NCBI GenBank assembly: GCA_022661535.1
Contig: JAKULF010000005.1
Coordinates: 4,402,001 to 4,466,000, forward strand
Direction: 5' to 3'
Origin: Eutypa lata
Taxonomy: Eukaryota > Ascomycota > Sordariomycetes > Xylariales > Diatrypaceae
DNA: 64,000 nucleotides
This document shows positions 11,901 through 23,564 of this stretch, one piece after another (within the stretch, counting starts at the first letter, position 1; each line of letters begins with the position of its first letter). The translations under genes and the position numbers were made by a program. The notes under the pieces are model-generated. The model was given only the letters and a program-made list of their open reading frames with translations, searched no databases and had not been told where the DNA came from.

Positions 11901-13842
11901 GCTGTCCTTGGATTAGTAGTTACATAACATACCTACTACGTATTGCATTAGGCGTCAGCGACATTCTCGACATTCTCGACATGGCTATGGAGAGTAATAC
12001 CAATTAACGTTAGGTCAGATCATGGATGTACGCCTCCCAAACAACCTGACAACTTACTCACTCCATGTGCTACTACAGTAGTAACATAGAAAGCGTCGCC
12101 TCTGGCAGGCGGGCACCGACTCGGGGAGTGCGTCAGCAATGGAATGTGTGCAAACGCACCTCGCCATTCGCCGGACATTATGAACCCACTGAAGTCGAAC
12201 CAACCTAATAGGTGATTAGGCAGAGTAGCGCATCTAATAAGCATCAAGCGGCTCTTCACTACATACCTACCGTAGGTAGCTAAACCCCGAAGAGCTCGCC
12301 CAACATCTGACTGACAGACTGACTACTATGAAATTCCCATGCCAGCATGCATGATACACACACACATTGTTGCTTGACTCATTCTGAAGTCACCCCGCAG
12401 GATGCAGAATAACTGGAGCAACTCCAAATCTTCATTCTATGTACATTGTGCGAACCGGTCTCTCAAAAATCCACCACCCATTTATCGTTGTACCGTATAA
12501 CAACCGTAGGATGCCTGCCTAGGAGAGGAGGGCCGAAGGGGACGGAGATAACTTGGCAGCGTAGAAAGAGAGCTCCTCCGAGTGGCGACTTTAGACAACG
12601 CAAAGGCTATCTATTCCCATGCTAGATGGAGTCTTGACATCGATTAACCGTAATCAATAAGACGATCGTCGATACCTCATTTACGTAGCATTTAGTAAGA
12701 AAGTAAGAAGGGAAAACAACCTATAAGGACAAAGATCAACAGACTTGGGTGCGCGCCGTCGCCGCAGCAGAGCCGCGTCCAAACTCCAACTAAAGACAAG
12801 AGCGTTATCGATTGGGGTTGCCTATTTTAGATGCCCTGGAAGCTTTTTTATTATTAAACCTTGGAATTTCCCTTCTGCAGCACTCATCTGCAGGATGACC
12901 TCAACATATCTGTCTGCTGCAGCAGAAGCCCTAACCTGATCTTCTAGATGAAAAAAAAACGGACTGCATGGTGGCACGAAACGAACCTTACCTTCGGTCC
13001 AACGATCCAGTAATAATAGTTCATGCCCGTACATATCTATCTAGTTAGTCGAAAGCGACCATGGTTCGATATTTTCGACCCCTCCTATGTAACTGACTTG
13101 CCCCTCACTTTGACCATTTCGAGACAGTAGGTACGAAGCGAAATAGGGCTTCTTGGTTAAACCTATGCGACAACTAATAAATTTTCAGCTCCCACATATA
13201 TATAACCAAAAATATTAGACACTGTACTCTAGTACTAGACTACTCCATCGTACCATACTCTATCTACTAAGTAGCTGCAAATCATCTGAAGGTTTTACTT
13301 CCACGTTTTAACTAGGTAGTAATAAAGGTAATTCTGACGGTCCCGTAGCTGCGTGGACTACCTCATTGGGCTCCGTGAACAGCAATACCCTTACAATATC
13401 GAGGGGACTTTTCTTCATGCTATAACGCAATTTTTCACGTTGTAGTAGAACGGTTAGAAGACATAAAAACTGTTGATGAGTACCAGCGAATCAGACTTCG
13501 GCATAAGCTCTTTTGGGGGATGAACCCCTGAAGATATATAGAATAGCGAGTTATATCTACGATCTTAAATACCAAGCCAAACAAAACAATAGAATCATGA
13601 TACCCATCGTACATGCCACAACTAGGACGCAACAAAGCCTTATTATCATAACAGCTGTATTGTAGTATGTATAGCAATCACCCCCTGCGGCCTAAGAGTC
13701 ATATCTATCAATCCCGCCTACCAGCCCTGTCTTCGTTGCTATCTCAACATCGTCAACTAGGGCTCCAGTACCTAAGTAGGTAGCCTTTTCAATCTCCCCA
13801 GCCTTCTTTCTCCCCTCCTACCTATCTACCCTTTCTCTAACG
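8918..13842. other. Long gene-poor region (eIF4G promoter side, Aquarius 3' side)
   Basis: This 4.9 kb holds the promoter and leader of the minus-strand eIF4G gene at its left end and the 3' flank of the Aquarius gene at its right end. All frames are short and of random composition. The leader next to eIF4G has repeated GATGTC/AATGTC steps near 9500-9525. From about 9930 to 10960 the DNA becomes AT-rich and full of TpA steps. TAGGTA/TACCTA words recur (for example near 10096, 10798, 11621, 12266 and 13770). I find no RNA gene. Confidence 0.6.
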
Positions 13843-16800
13843 TTAATTCTCCTCGGCTTCAAAACCTTCACCCACCGTCCTCTCCCTATCCTCTTCCTCG
13901 CCCACGTCCGCATCCACACCCACATCTACGTCCCCATCTTCATCGGCATCATTATCATCACCCTCTCCATCCTCTTCCTCATCATCCGGAACAACAAAAC
14001 CCAAAGAGGCGCTCCCTTCTCCACGATCATCAACGTCCTCCTCCCTCACAGGCTCCAGCATCCCCTGACCTTGTCCTTGTCCTTGTCCCTGGCCATCAGC
14101 CTCCTCGGGCAACAACCCACGCTCCGCGCGCATCTGCCTAGCGCGAACGCTCGTCATCTCGAAGACGAACTGGCCGAGATGCTCGACGCCCTCCATGACG
14201 GCCTCCTGTCCCTGCGCAGGCGTTGTTGTTTCGGCGGCGGCGGCGGCGTCCGGCAGCTCCGTCGCTTGTTGGACGTTTCGGTTTGACGGCCACATCTCGC
14301 CCGTCGACAGGGCGAGTTTGTCCGGGCGCTGGAGCAGGATCTCGAACGCGGGCCGGAGCTCGTAGCACGCCTCGAAGACGTCGCGCCGCCCCAGGATGTA
14401 CAGGCCGAGGCGGGCGCGCGACAGCGCCACCGTCAGCCGGCGGATGTCGCGCAGGTAGCCGACGCGGGAGGTGCGCGTCAAGGAGAGGATGATGTCTAGT
14501 TTTTTGGTTGTTAGCCCGGAACGGAAGAATCTATATCTCGTCTCGAGAAAAGGATAGGTGGGTGGGTGTGGGTTGGACTACTACTGCTGCTGCTCCGTTT
14601 TACTTACAGTCATTCTGCTCGCCCTGGTACTTGTCGACCGTCGTCACAATCTTAGGCAAGCCGAATATGGGGTTCTTCGCGCACCGGTGAGACAGGACGT
14701 CCTTGATCAACGCTCTCTGACCCGCATAGGTGGCCAAGATGCTGATCTTCGACGCCGGGTAGCCTAGTAGTCGCATGTACTGGTAGATGGCCACGGCGTA
14801 CTCGGCCTCGCCTAGATTCTGAATGAAATGAGGTGTTGGCTCCACTTCACCCCGGCCCTTGTAGTCAGGCACATTGATGAACTGGTATTCATACTTGAAA
14901 CCCGCATTGGCAGTTTGGAATTCCGGGAGGCTTTCGACGTGCGATAGGTTGCCGAGGTTGGGGTATCTCCACTGGTATAACTTTGCGATGGATGACCGAG
15001 CACGACCTTGTTGGTCCAAGGTGATTGTGGGTATCCCCAAGCGGACGAATCTTGAGAAGAGTGACTGTTCGAGGTTCGCGTAATGCCTAAAGGCAAGACT
15101 TTGGATGACTGGTGAGTTTTGGTAGTGGTCACCACATAGAACAACTCTTTGCAACGGCATTTGTCCGTTCTTGGGCTTTTGCATAGCCAATGGGATGAAA
15201 TTTTCTATTTCGGTGATTTGCGCAGCCTCTTCCATCACCACATTGTCATAGTGGAATCCGAGTGAAGCAATCTCGGAACGGCGCATGGCGGCATGAGTCG
15301 ACGTCATGGCAATTATACGCGCCTCGTTGGTGAGAAGATAGTTGGCTTTATCTCTATCACGTCGTAGAATTTCGAAAGGCATTACGTCTTCGAGCTCCGA
15401 GAAGATTTTGGATATGTGATGGTAACAACCATTAGCTATATCCAAAACCACTTCTCGATCAGCCTCTGGAGGAAACAGGGGCTGAGGTGCATCAGAGAAG
15501 TAGTTACGGAATGGAAACGCTTGTACAATATCCGCAGCTGATGAATCCTGAGCGGTAGCTACCTCCGTAAACTTCGCCCATGCTGGTAGAATATATACGG
15601 AGTTGAAATACCCCGCAGTTTCTGCAGAATTTCCATGGGCGCCGGGGGCGCCAATACTTGCTGCGAGGCGGTTAACTTCTTGAAGATAACGATCTCTGTT
15701 TTGCAAGAAGGATTCGACTCGGCCATGCTTGCTGAAATTCCCTTCTATGTCAAGCTCTTCTTCGCCATGGCCGAGACGTAGTAGATGCCGTTCATCGATA
15801 TCCAGAGCAACAATCTTGGCAAAAAGCTGGTTCAGAGCCTGGTTAGAATGCGCGATAAGCAATGTCCGCTGTTCTGGGAAGTTGTGGTAAATGTTGTTGA
15901 TGATCTGAGTTGCTACATCTGTCTTCCCCGTGCCGGGTGGGCCTACGACGACTGTAAGACCAGGCTGAGTACCAGAAATGATAGCATCGATTTGGGCAGG
16001 AGTAAATCGAACTGTGTTTAATTTCGGTGCGTCGACAGGATAAGGTCCGGTGTTTGGTGGTTTATAGGTAGATACCCTATATGTTTCTGCCTCATCTTTA
16101 AGAGCTGGTTCCGTGTCTCTTCTCCTCTTCTTGGAGCGCTTAGGACGTTGCACCTCCTTTGGGTTATCTACCCATTCAAGCATGTACGGAGGTCCAAAAC
16201 TTCCGGATACATCATCACTTGGTTCGATAGTTCTGCCAGGTAGGCCTTCGATCAGGTGAGGCCAGTCCAAAAACGTGTCTCTGAAGTCAATCTTGGTAAT
16301 GCGGTTGACAAGATGTTTGTATGTAGCGCCGGCTGGATCACCATAGCCCAAGAAGTTCTCATGTAACCAAGAAGGAAGAGGGACATCCGAGAGAGCTAAA
16401 CTTCGAATAGACTCAAGGACGGGTTTGAAGTTGTTTTCTCTCCCGCTTCGCCGGAGTACCAGGTTGATACTTTCGTAAACGTCTGGTTTTCCCCGAGAGG
16501 CTCGCTCCGTATCTTGCTTGAACGTTTTCGAATCCAACTTAATTTGGATTCTTCTCGTATGGGATCGGTTGTGGCCACCAAAGTAAGCTGTTGGATCCCT
16601 GATGTGATTTCCCTTGTCGTCTAGGATTTGAACAACTTCTGCCGTCCGGACTGATATAAGTCCAAGTTTCTGCGACTCTGACACCGAGTCACTACCACCG
16701 TTGAGAATAGGTTTTGTTGCAGAAGGATCTACTGAAAGTAGAAATACAACATCACCGGGTCGCAACGAATCCCATTCTCTTCTAATATTGTCCGAAAGCC

Positions 16801-18460
16801 GACGAACATCAATCGAGATCTCAGCACGAACTGCTGACGGCTTGTCATCACCAACAAGAGGTGGAACCACCTCTAGAATAGATGGTCGCGATATTGGTAG
16901 TGCCATTTTCGAGAAACCGGAAAACCCTGTCTCCCCTGAACGTCGAGTTTCCGGGCGGAGTCGTTTCAGAGCGGAATCTATGTCTTTTCTGATACCATAA
17001 AATGCTTCACATTGATACAGTATCAGTGCCCTCCACAAGAAGTCATGCACCGAAAGGTATTGCAATCGAAGCTTAGGAAGGGCAAGTGGTTGGGACCCAT
17101 CGTAATTGTCTGCCCTGAGAATGCTCTGGTCGAAGAGACTGTCTTCGGTTGGGATAATGCTCATCTCCTCGGCAGTTTCCTGGAATGTTTTCCTCTTCTC
17201 AAAGGTTGACAGAAGCACTTCTATCAAGAAAGCCCTATCAATAGACACCCCCACCGTCTCAGGATACTCAATTCTAAGCTCGAGAAGAGTAGCGAGTTGG
17301 ACAATCTCCTGATCTACCAGGGGGGCAAGTAAATTCTCTAACTCGCCCCTTTTATCTATAGAGCCGTAATTAGACAACGCCAAGACTGTCAACTTGTCCT
17401 TGAAATGGCGTAGGGCTGTGCGCTGCAGCTTAGCAAGTTTGGCACAATGTTGATCGTATGCCTCGGTGCGGCTGTACTGCACACCCGTCTGATCATCAAT
17501 AGTGAAATGCGCGTAATGACTGAGCAGAGAATGCTGGTCCCGAAGTAGGGCATTGCCTTCGTCATTAAACATTGGCGAAAGTCGCAGCGCCGGCAAGAGA
17601 TGCAGGTCCTGTAGTAACGTGTTGACATATCGTCTCGTAGGAAGCTGACTCAACAAGTCACATATGAACTCGACGAAGCGCTCGCAGTAGCGGGCATGAT
17701 CTTGTTTCCTCTTGTCTTCGTAGATGATACGTAGGAAATCAAGTGTCAAGGTGTAGAGCCATGCCCTTTCGAAGCGCAATCTAGCTTTCGCGGCGTCATC
17801 TCCCGAGTCATATCTTTTCCCCGAGGCCTTCCAAGCCTTCCGGAGCTGAGGTAGCTCATTGAGCTTGTTTTCCCGTTTCGTTTCGGTGGAAAGGTTGTGC
17901 CAGATGGCTATGGAGACCAGGGGCGCACATTCTTTCCGAACGCTAGCACAGTCGAGACTTTGAAAAGCATATATGATGAAAGAGAGCAGGTGAGTACGGA
18001 CGTTCAAGGACAAGGTCGGGTCGAGGGTCATCGAAAGGGTGCGACGAAACAAACTCGAGAACTCATCGAGGCGGTCTTCGAAGATTGACCATGTGTCTAG
18101 TCTTTCTCTAGCCTTGACAGTAGTGAGAAGGGCTATTAATAGCACGTGGAAGTTGGAAGAGTCTTCAGAGTATCCTGGCCATAGATAGCTCTCAAGAGTC
18201 TGCAGGCCTTCCAGTACCAGTAGTGACTTATAGGGAAAGCCATCTTTTTCGAGGACATCCCATATCTGTTTCTTCAAGACATCATTCTTAACCTTGACCT
18301 TCGCTGCTCTCTTAGAGGTGGTCGGCTTTAACCAATGTTTCTTAGCGAGCTGGGCGAACTCGCTCTCGCCCTCTAAATCGGCGACAGTTGGTCTCGGGGT
18401 GATATTTTCTTTGGACTTGGCGGCTCTTGTATTGCTCTTTAATCGCTTAGCGGTTGGCAT
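13843..18460 (-). CDS. Aquarius/Cwf11-type intron-binding RNA helicase
   Basis: SF1 helicase of the spliceosome. Animal Aquarius (IBP160) contacts the intron upstream of the branch site; the S. pombe counterpart is Cwf11. I join two exons: 18460-14608 and 14495-13843, with an intron at 14496-14607 (GTAAGT/TAG). The product is 1,501 aa, close to the usual length of about 1,480. The join restores motif V as KYQGEQNDYIILSLTRT. The N-terminal half is the helical Aquarius scaffold (FAQLAKKHWL near residue 35). The C-terminal half has Walker A (GPPGTGKTD, about residue 838), motif II as MEEAAQ (about 1072) in place of DEAA, motif III CGDHYQNSPVI, motif IV-like LDQQGRARSS and motif VI ALSRARLG (about 1305). 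The last 150 residues are acidic and low in complexity. The MEEAAQ variant is, as I recall, normal for this family. The gene starts 678 bases from the divergent THO1 gene. Confidence 0.95.
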
Positions 18461-19138
18461 GATGGCGAGAAGCCGAATTGAATATGGTTGAAGAGCTTCT
18501 TCTTCTCGGCTTAGCTGCTGGGGCGATATTATCGGTTATTGATAATGCAGCAGGATGAGGTGAAGTTGATTGAACTTCTTCCTGAACGATTGGCCGGTGA
18601 TGACATCGGAAGGCGTTCTTCAGTTCTTCAGCCTTGTCGCGTGCTGCCCGCGCTGCATTAATGTATCATTATGAACTAACTAATGTTTTTAAGCATCTGA
18701 TGCGCTAAACATTTAGTGGATCATCTAGGTACTTGATCCCTGCCAGCAGCTGCAAACCAATAGTTAAGCGGTGAATAGTGGCATAAATAAGGCTGTATGA
18801 TAGGCGCAGTCAGGTACAATAGCGACCTACATACTCCGTACTAATGTACCTATTCACATCTCTATTTCACCTCCAGTAACTTGCTGCTTCAGCCTCGTCC
18901 CATTTTACATTTATAGGTGACTGTTAACAAAGAACTTGAATCCTCATACATGGTTACAGTCCCAACCATATAAACATGTCCGACATATCGGCCTGCACAG
19001 AAACTTCTTATGCGACTCGACTTGTGTAGCCTCTTTTTATTCCGACTGTTTCCTTTTCTTCTCAGGGAATACCTACCGCATCGCATCCTCCATTCCATAA
19101 TTCCCTGACATCGAATCCGTCAAATCAAACTTTCCGAA
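18461..19138. promoter_or_regulatory. Shared divergent promoter region of Aquarius and THO1
   Basis: The 678 bases between the two start codons must contain both promoters and 5' leaders. I see no coding frame worth calling. The side next to the Aquarius ATG is rich in CTTCTTC/GAAGAAG steps. The THO1 side is pyrimidine-rich before the start. No specific factor site can be claimed from sequence alone. Confidence 0.6.
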
Positions 19139-21886
19139 ATGCCTTCTGCTATAACCGAGGCCCACGGCGTCCCTCAAGTGACTGCTGTGGGCGATCTCTT
19201 GAACGAATCGTTGGATCACGCGCGAAACATCAAACCGACATCTTCAATTGAGCCTGCTCTTAACAAAGCCGACTTCGAATCCCTATTAACCCGCCTTGCC
19301 CCGGTGTTCACGGTATCCGACAGGGCTCGCCAATATGCCGTTATCGAAACCGCAGCACGAGATATCTTCAGTAATTTAATTGTGAGGCCAAGCCGAAGTT
19401 CAAGTCCGATCCCCGACGACGACACCCTGCTGACCTTCAACTTTGTTCTTTCCTTAGGCCAGCACGACCATTGATTCACCCGAATTCGTTCAAGTCTGGA
19501 ATCTTTTCGACATCCTCTCCATCTTGTCGGACAACGAACAATGCGATCCGGCATTGCTCTTTTGGCTCGTCGAGGAGCTTCTCGACAGCCAGACTATTGA
19601 AGGATGTCGCACCGTCTTCGATTTCCTCGAGTCGCGAAGAGAAAGAATAACCGCCAAGAATTTTCAGCCTAAGAAGCTAGTCATACTGAGAGCTTGTAAT
19701 GAACTGCTCCGTCGATTATCACGGGCTGAAGATACAGCTTTCTGCGGCCGAGTCTTCATCTTCATGTTCCAAAGTTTCCCACTCCATGACCGCAGCTCTG
19801 TCAATCTACGAGGAGAGTACCATGTCGAGAATATCACCGCGTTCGAAGAAGCCCCGGCCAACGGCGAAGACGAACCCGACAAGATGGAAGTAGACGCAGA
19901 ACCGGAGGCTGACAAGGGCAAAGGCGAGAAAGACTCCAAGTCTACTACTAAAGCCGTAACATTTGACGCCAAGAATAAACCTGGTCCCGAAAAGCCCCTA
20001 GACATGAGTGCTTTGTATCCTGTTTTCTGGTCGCTTCAGTATTCTTTCAGCCAGCCTATGACTCTGTTAGACGGTGCCCAATTCACGAAATTCAAGAAGG
20101 GCATGGATGTCACTTTGTCAGCCTTTGAGACGGTCGACAAGCTTCAGAAGACTACCAAGACCACCGATGAAACCAAAATACTCCCCCAGAAACGGAAAAG
20201 TGCAGAAGCAACCGAAGAGCGAGATGGCAGTAATTATAATCCGAAGTATCTAACTAGTAGAGATCTCTTCGAGTTAGAGGTATTATCATAAATATTTTCC
20301 CCTGGTATCTCTTCGGCATGCTAACCTCAGGTATAGATAAGCGACTTATATTTTAGGCGCCACATCCTGATTCAAGCCTTAATCATTATTGAATTCCTAC
20401 TATCCTTGACCCCCAAGGCGAAAGCCAAACTCGCCAATATAAAGCAACCAAATAAGGCAGTGGTATACAACGAGCATGTCCTTGGAGACGATGATGTATG
20501 TCAGATCACTATTAACACCTAAGGACCTACTGCTGACCCTTAGCAGGCGAAATGGACACGGGCTATGAAAGAGAGGATCACAAGCTACCTTCAAGCGGGA
20601 CCCGACGGTTACTTTTTCTTCAGGATTGTTGATAGTGTCCTTTCCAGAGACAAGGGCTGGGTTTTCTGGAAGGCTGAAAGCTGCCCTACCATCGAGAAGC
20701 CTGCCGTCCCTCCTGCCGAATATACCGAGGCCATGGCTAATGTTAGGCGTTTGGCGACTAACAAGAGGCTGAGGCCGACGCCAATGGGCTCCATGTCTCT
20801 GGATTTCTTGAAGGGGGAAGATAGAGCGTCCGCTCTAGAGCGACTGAAAGACCCTGCGCGATGGAGGCTTCCAGATCTGCAAGTATTCAAGGAGAAGATC
20901 GCCGCGGACGATCTCGACATGGACTTTGCGAACTCCGAAAAGGAGAAGGCGCAACTAGTCGAGTCCAAAGCAAGTAAAACTTGGAGGGCCCTACGAATTG
21001 CTCGGGGAAGCAGACTGGCCACGTTCGACAAGATTGAGGACTGGCAAAATGTCGAGCCTATCTTCCAAGAACAGCCAGAGTCCGAAGAGGAGGCTGAAGA
21101 TGACGAAGGCCCGAAGGGTGCGCGTCCCGATGATAAACGGCCTATTATCTTCTCCGGGCCCACCGGCGCTGGCAAATCCACGTTAATAGGCATGCTCCTA
21201 GAGAGGCAGAAGGGCGTGTTTGGCAAAGTTATCCAGCATACTACACGCAGCCCTGAGGAAGGCGAAGTCGATGGTCAGGATTATCACTTCGTCGATTCGA
21301 AAACCTTCAACACGATACTTGATGGGGATTACTTCTTAGAGTTCAGAAGTCTAGATGGTGTTGATTACGGCACGAACCGGAAGTCCGCTGACGCGCTAGT
21401 GGAGTCCAATAAGATCCCCTTAATAGTACTAGATCGCGAGGTATGTTTTGTTTTGACTGCACCGTACTTGACATTCAGCTGACCATTCATCAGGGCTGCG
21501 ACATGGCCAAAGCCAACGGCTACTCTGCGCGGTTCATACACATCGCAACGCCCAGCCCGGATTACATAGTATCCCGGCTGGAGAAGGACGGCAAGCTAGC
21601 GGAAGACAAGATTCAAGAGGCAAAGGAGAATGCCATCGCAGATATCGAGCACGCGAAGAATGATGATCGCTTCTACGATACCGTCATAACGAACGACGAC
21701 CTTGATACAGCATACGAGACCCTTGAGAAGGTTATTTACGGCGCATCGCTCAAGACCAACGGAGTGGGCCAAAACAACGCATCCATAGGAGAAGACGTGG
21801 CTATGGAAGATACGCCGAACGGGGAGACGAGTTCTCCAAAGGAAACCACCGAGTTGGCGGAGGCCCAGCCGGAGGCTTCTTCATAG
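19139..21886 (+). CDS. THO complex subunit 1 (Hpr1/THOC1) fused to a C-terminal guanylate-kinase-like domain
   Basis: THO1 is a core subunit of THO/TREX, which packages nascent mRNA for export and limits R-loops. I join five exons: 19139-19381, 19458-20279, 20337-20495, 20547-21440 and 21494-21886, giving 836 aa with every phase consistent. The THO1 part runs to about residue 600. It shows CDPALLFWLVEELLDSQTI (family block), ISDLYFRRHILIQALI, and a C-terminal GWVFWKAESCP segment that resembles metazoan THOC1. After an acidic linker (SEEEAEDDEG) the same frame continues into a guanylate-kinase fold at about residues 605-790. It has a P-loop SGPTGAGKST (residues 611-620), TTRSPEEGEVDGQDY, LEFRSLDGVDYGT and VITNDDLDTAYETL. 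Exon 4 covers both the THO1 end and the kinase P-loop without interruption, so this is not two neighbouring genes. Residues expected for GMP and ATP-lid contacts appear replaced, so the domain is probably not an active GMP kinase. The acceptor of exon 4 is a TAGCAG tandem, so one Gln may be optional. Confidence 0.92.
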
Positions 21887-23564
21887 TGGAGATCGCACTT
21901 CATTGCAGTGGCTTGGTTTTTCATCGGTGGCTTCTCGCTATCTATGTATCAATCGGGTGTATTTCCAAACTCTTCCGAATTTTTTTTGCAGCGGTCTTTC
22001 AGAATCTCATAGCGCTCTACAGGCCGGGCTTTGGGTGTGGTAGGTAGGATTGCCACTCATCGTTTGGTTCGGTTAGTTTACATACCAACACGTTTGTACA
22101 GGTAGACGGTTATAAGAAGAATAGATACCCAATAATATAATGAAAGATACGAAAAACAGCGCCTGTAGCCAGCCTTCTGTAGCATTATATTTGTTCATTA
22201 GTAGTTTGCTAAGAATATTGAAACCCCAAAACGGTCAGCTAAAATCTTGCAAGGGTTCAATAGCATACTTCGCACTCAAGATACATACCTCGACGCTATA
22301 AGGGCGGTAACGTGAATAATCAATGTCGTTTGGAAACCAAGCCGAAGAGAGAAGAAGGGAAGTTGGAGGGGTTTGTTTAATAACACCTTGCCCGCCGGTT
22401 GAAGAATCATCTCAGGGGCAGGGGTTCTTGCATCAAATAAACGGGTAACTAGTGGAAGACTGTCTCACTCCAGACAAAGCTCATCATCACATCAGGTCAG
22501 AATAGGCTACTAGACCTACGCCCTAGACTTATAAGTAAATAGCACGCCCCAGCATTGGAGAATCAGCATGACGGCTGGAGGCAATACCCTCTTCGTCATC
22601 GCGGGTGTCCATCCTCCTGCTTGGCGTTTTCCCCGTCGTCCTGTTGACTTTGGGCGGTAATTGTTCTAGCTAGGTTTTGGCTGGGTAGTGTGTAATGATC
22701 TTTCCCAACGTGCTGCATTGTTTTACTGTAGGTAGGTATGTAGGTAGGGCATAGAGACCGTGGTAATGTAAGCAGGATGCTGAGGTAGTAGATGATGCAT
22801 TGCTATCCCTTGTGATAGAAGGGAGTCTTTTGGCTTAGCTTTGAGGGAACAGAATATAGCACGATGAGAGTAGAGAATAAAATTTTCTCTTCCTTCTTCT
22901 CTTCCTTTTTTTCTTTCATTTACTACATTCGATATCCTGTTCGAAGTTATTCAAACGTAGAAAAACAAAAAATGGTTGTGTTCTTATCAATCTACAAGCG
23001 TTAGAAGCTTCAAGGGCTGCGATAGATATTCCAACAAGAGGGTGTGCAGATGTCCACATACCACTTTTCATAGGATAAAACCAACTACTTAACGCAGTAG
23101 CTTTTATTTCGATATTCTATTTCATAAACACCGTATTGGTCCATCACTTTACGGAAAGCTAGCCTCTGATCGAGTGACAATCGATCGAATGTAGTCTTAC
23201 AATGTTATACACCATAACATAGTCAGAGACATAGGCACCTCGGTTTCTAGCACGCTGAGTAAGTGGAATCAGCCGTTGACATGAAAAATGATTATAAACA
23301 TTTGCTATCATCGCTTTCCGCCCGTATCTGTCTATATAGCCTCCCTGCCTGCCCACTTCCTTACCAACGCAAAATACTAATCATCACAAGCAAGCGTTAC
23401 CAAATCTATTCTGACACTATGGCCTCAGTCCACCCATCCGAAACAGCCACTTTCTGCCAATACCTATGACCTAGCCCATACGATGAGGCCTAATCATAAC
23501 CCTCCTGTTTTGCAATCCACACGATGGCTAGCGCCACGACACCGAGGTGGATGATGACAGATAG
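21887..23564. other. Intergenic region between convergent THO1 and CrgA-like genes
   Basis: 1.7 kb of 3' flanking DNA of two convergent genes. There are GTAGGTAGGTATGTAGGTAGG-like words near 22729-22748 and a pyrimidine-rich stretch near 22885-22920. I see no supported gene. Confidence 0.65.

Noticed and set aside
11519..12007. A plus-strand frame of 162 codons in the eIF4G-Aquarius interval.
   Set aside because: Composition is irregular, no domain or splice pattern is visible, and it starts from a non-ATG codon. It looks like a chance frame.
12170..12205. A GGTTCGACTTC-like box on the minus strand, similar to a tRNA B box.
   Set aside because: The flanking bases do not form a T-arm stem and no A box or acceptor stem could be found at the right distance.
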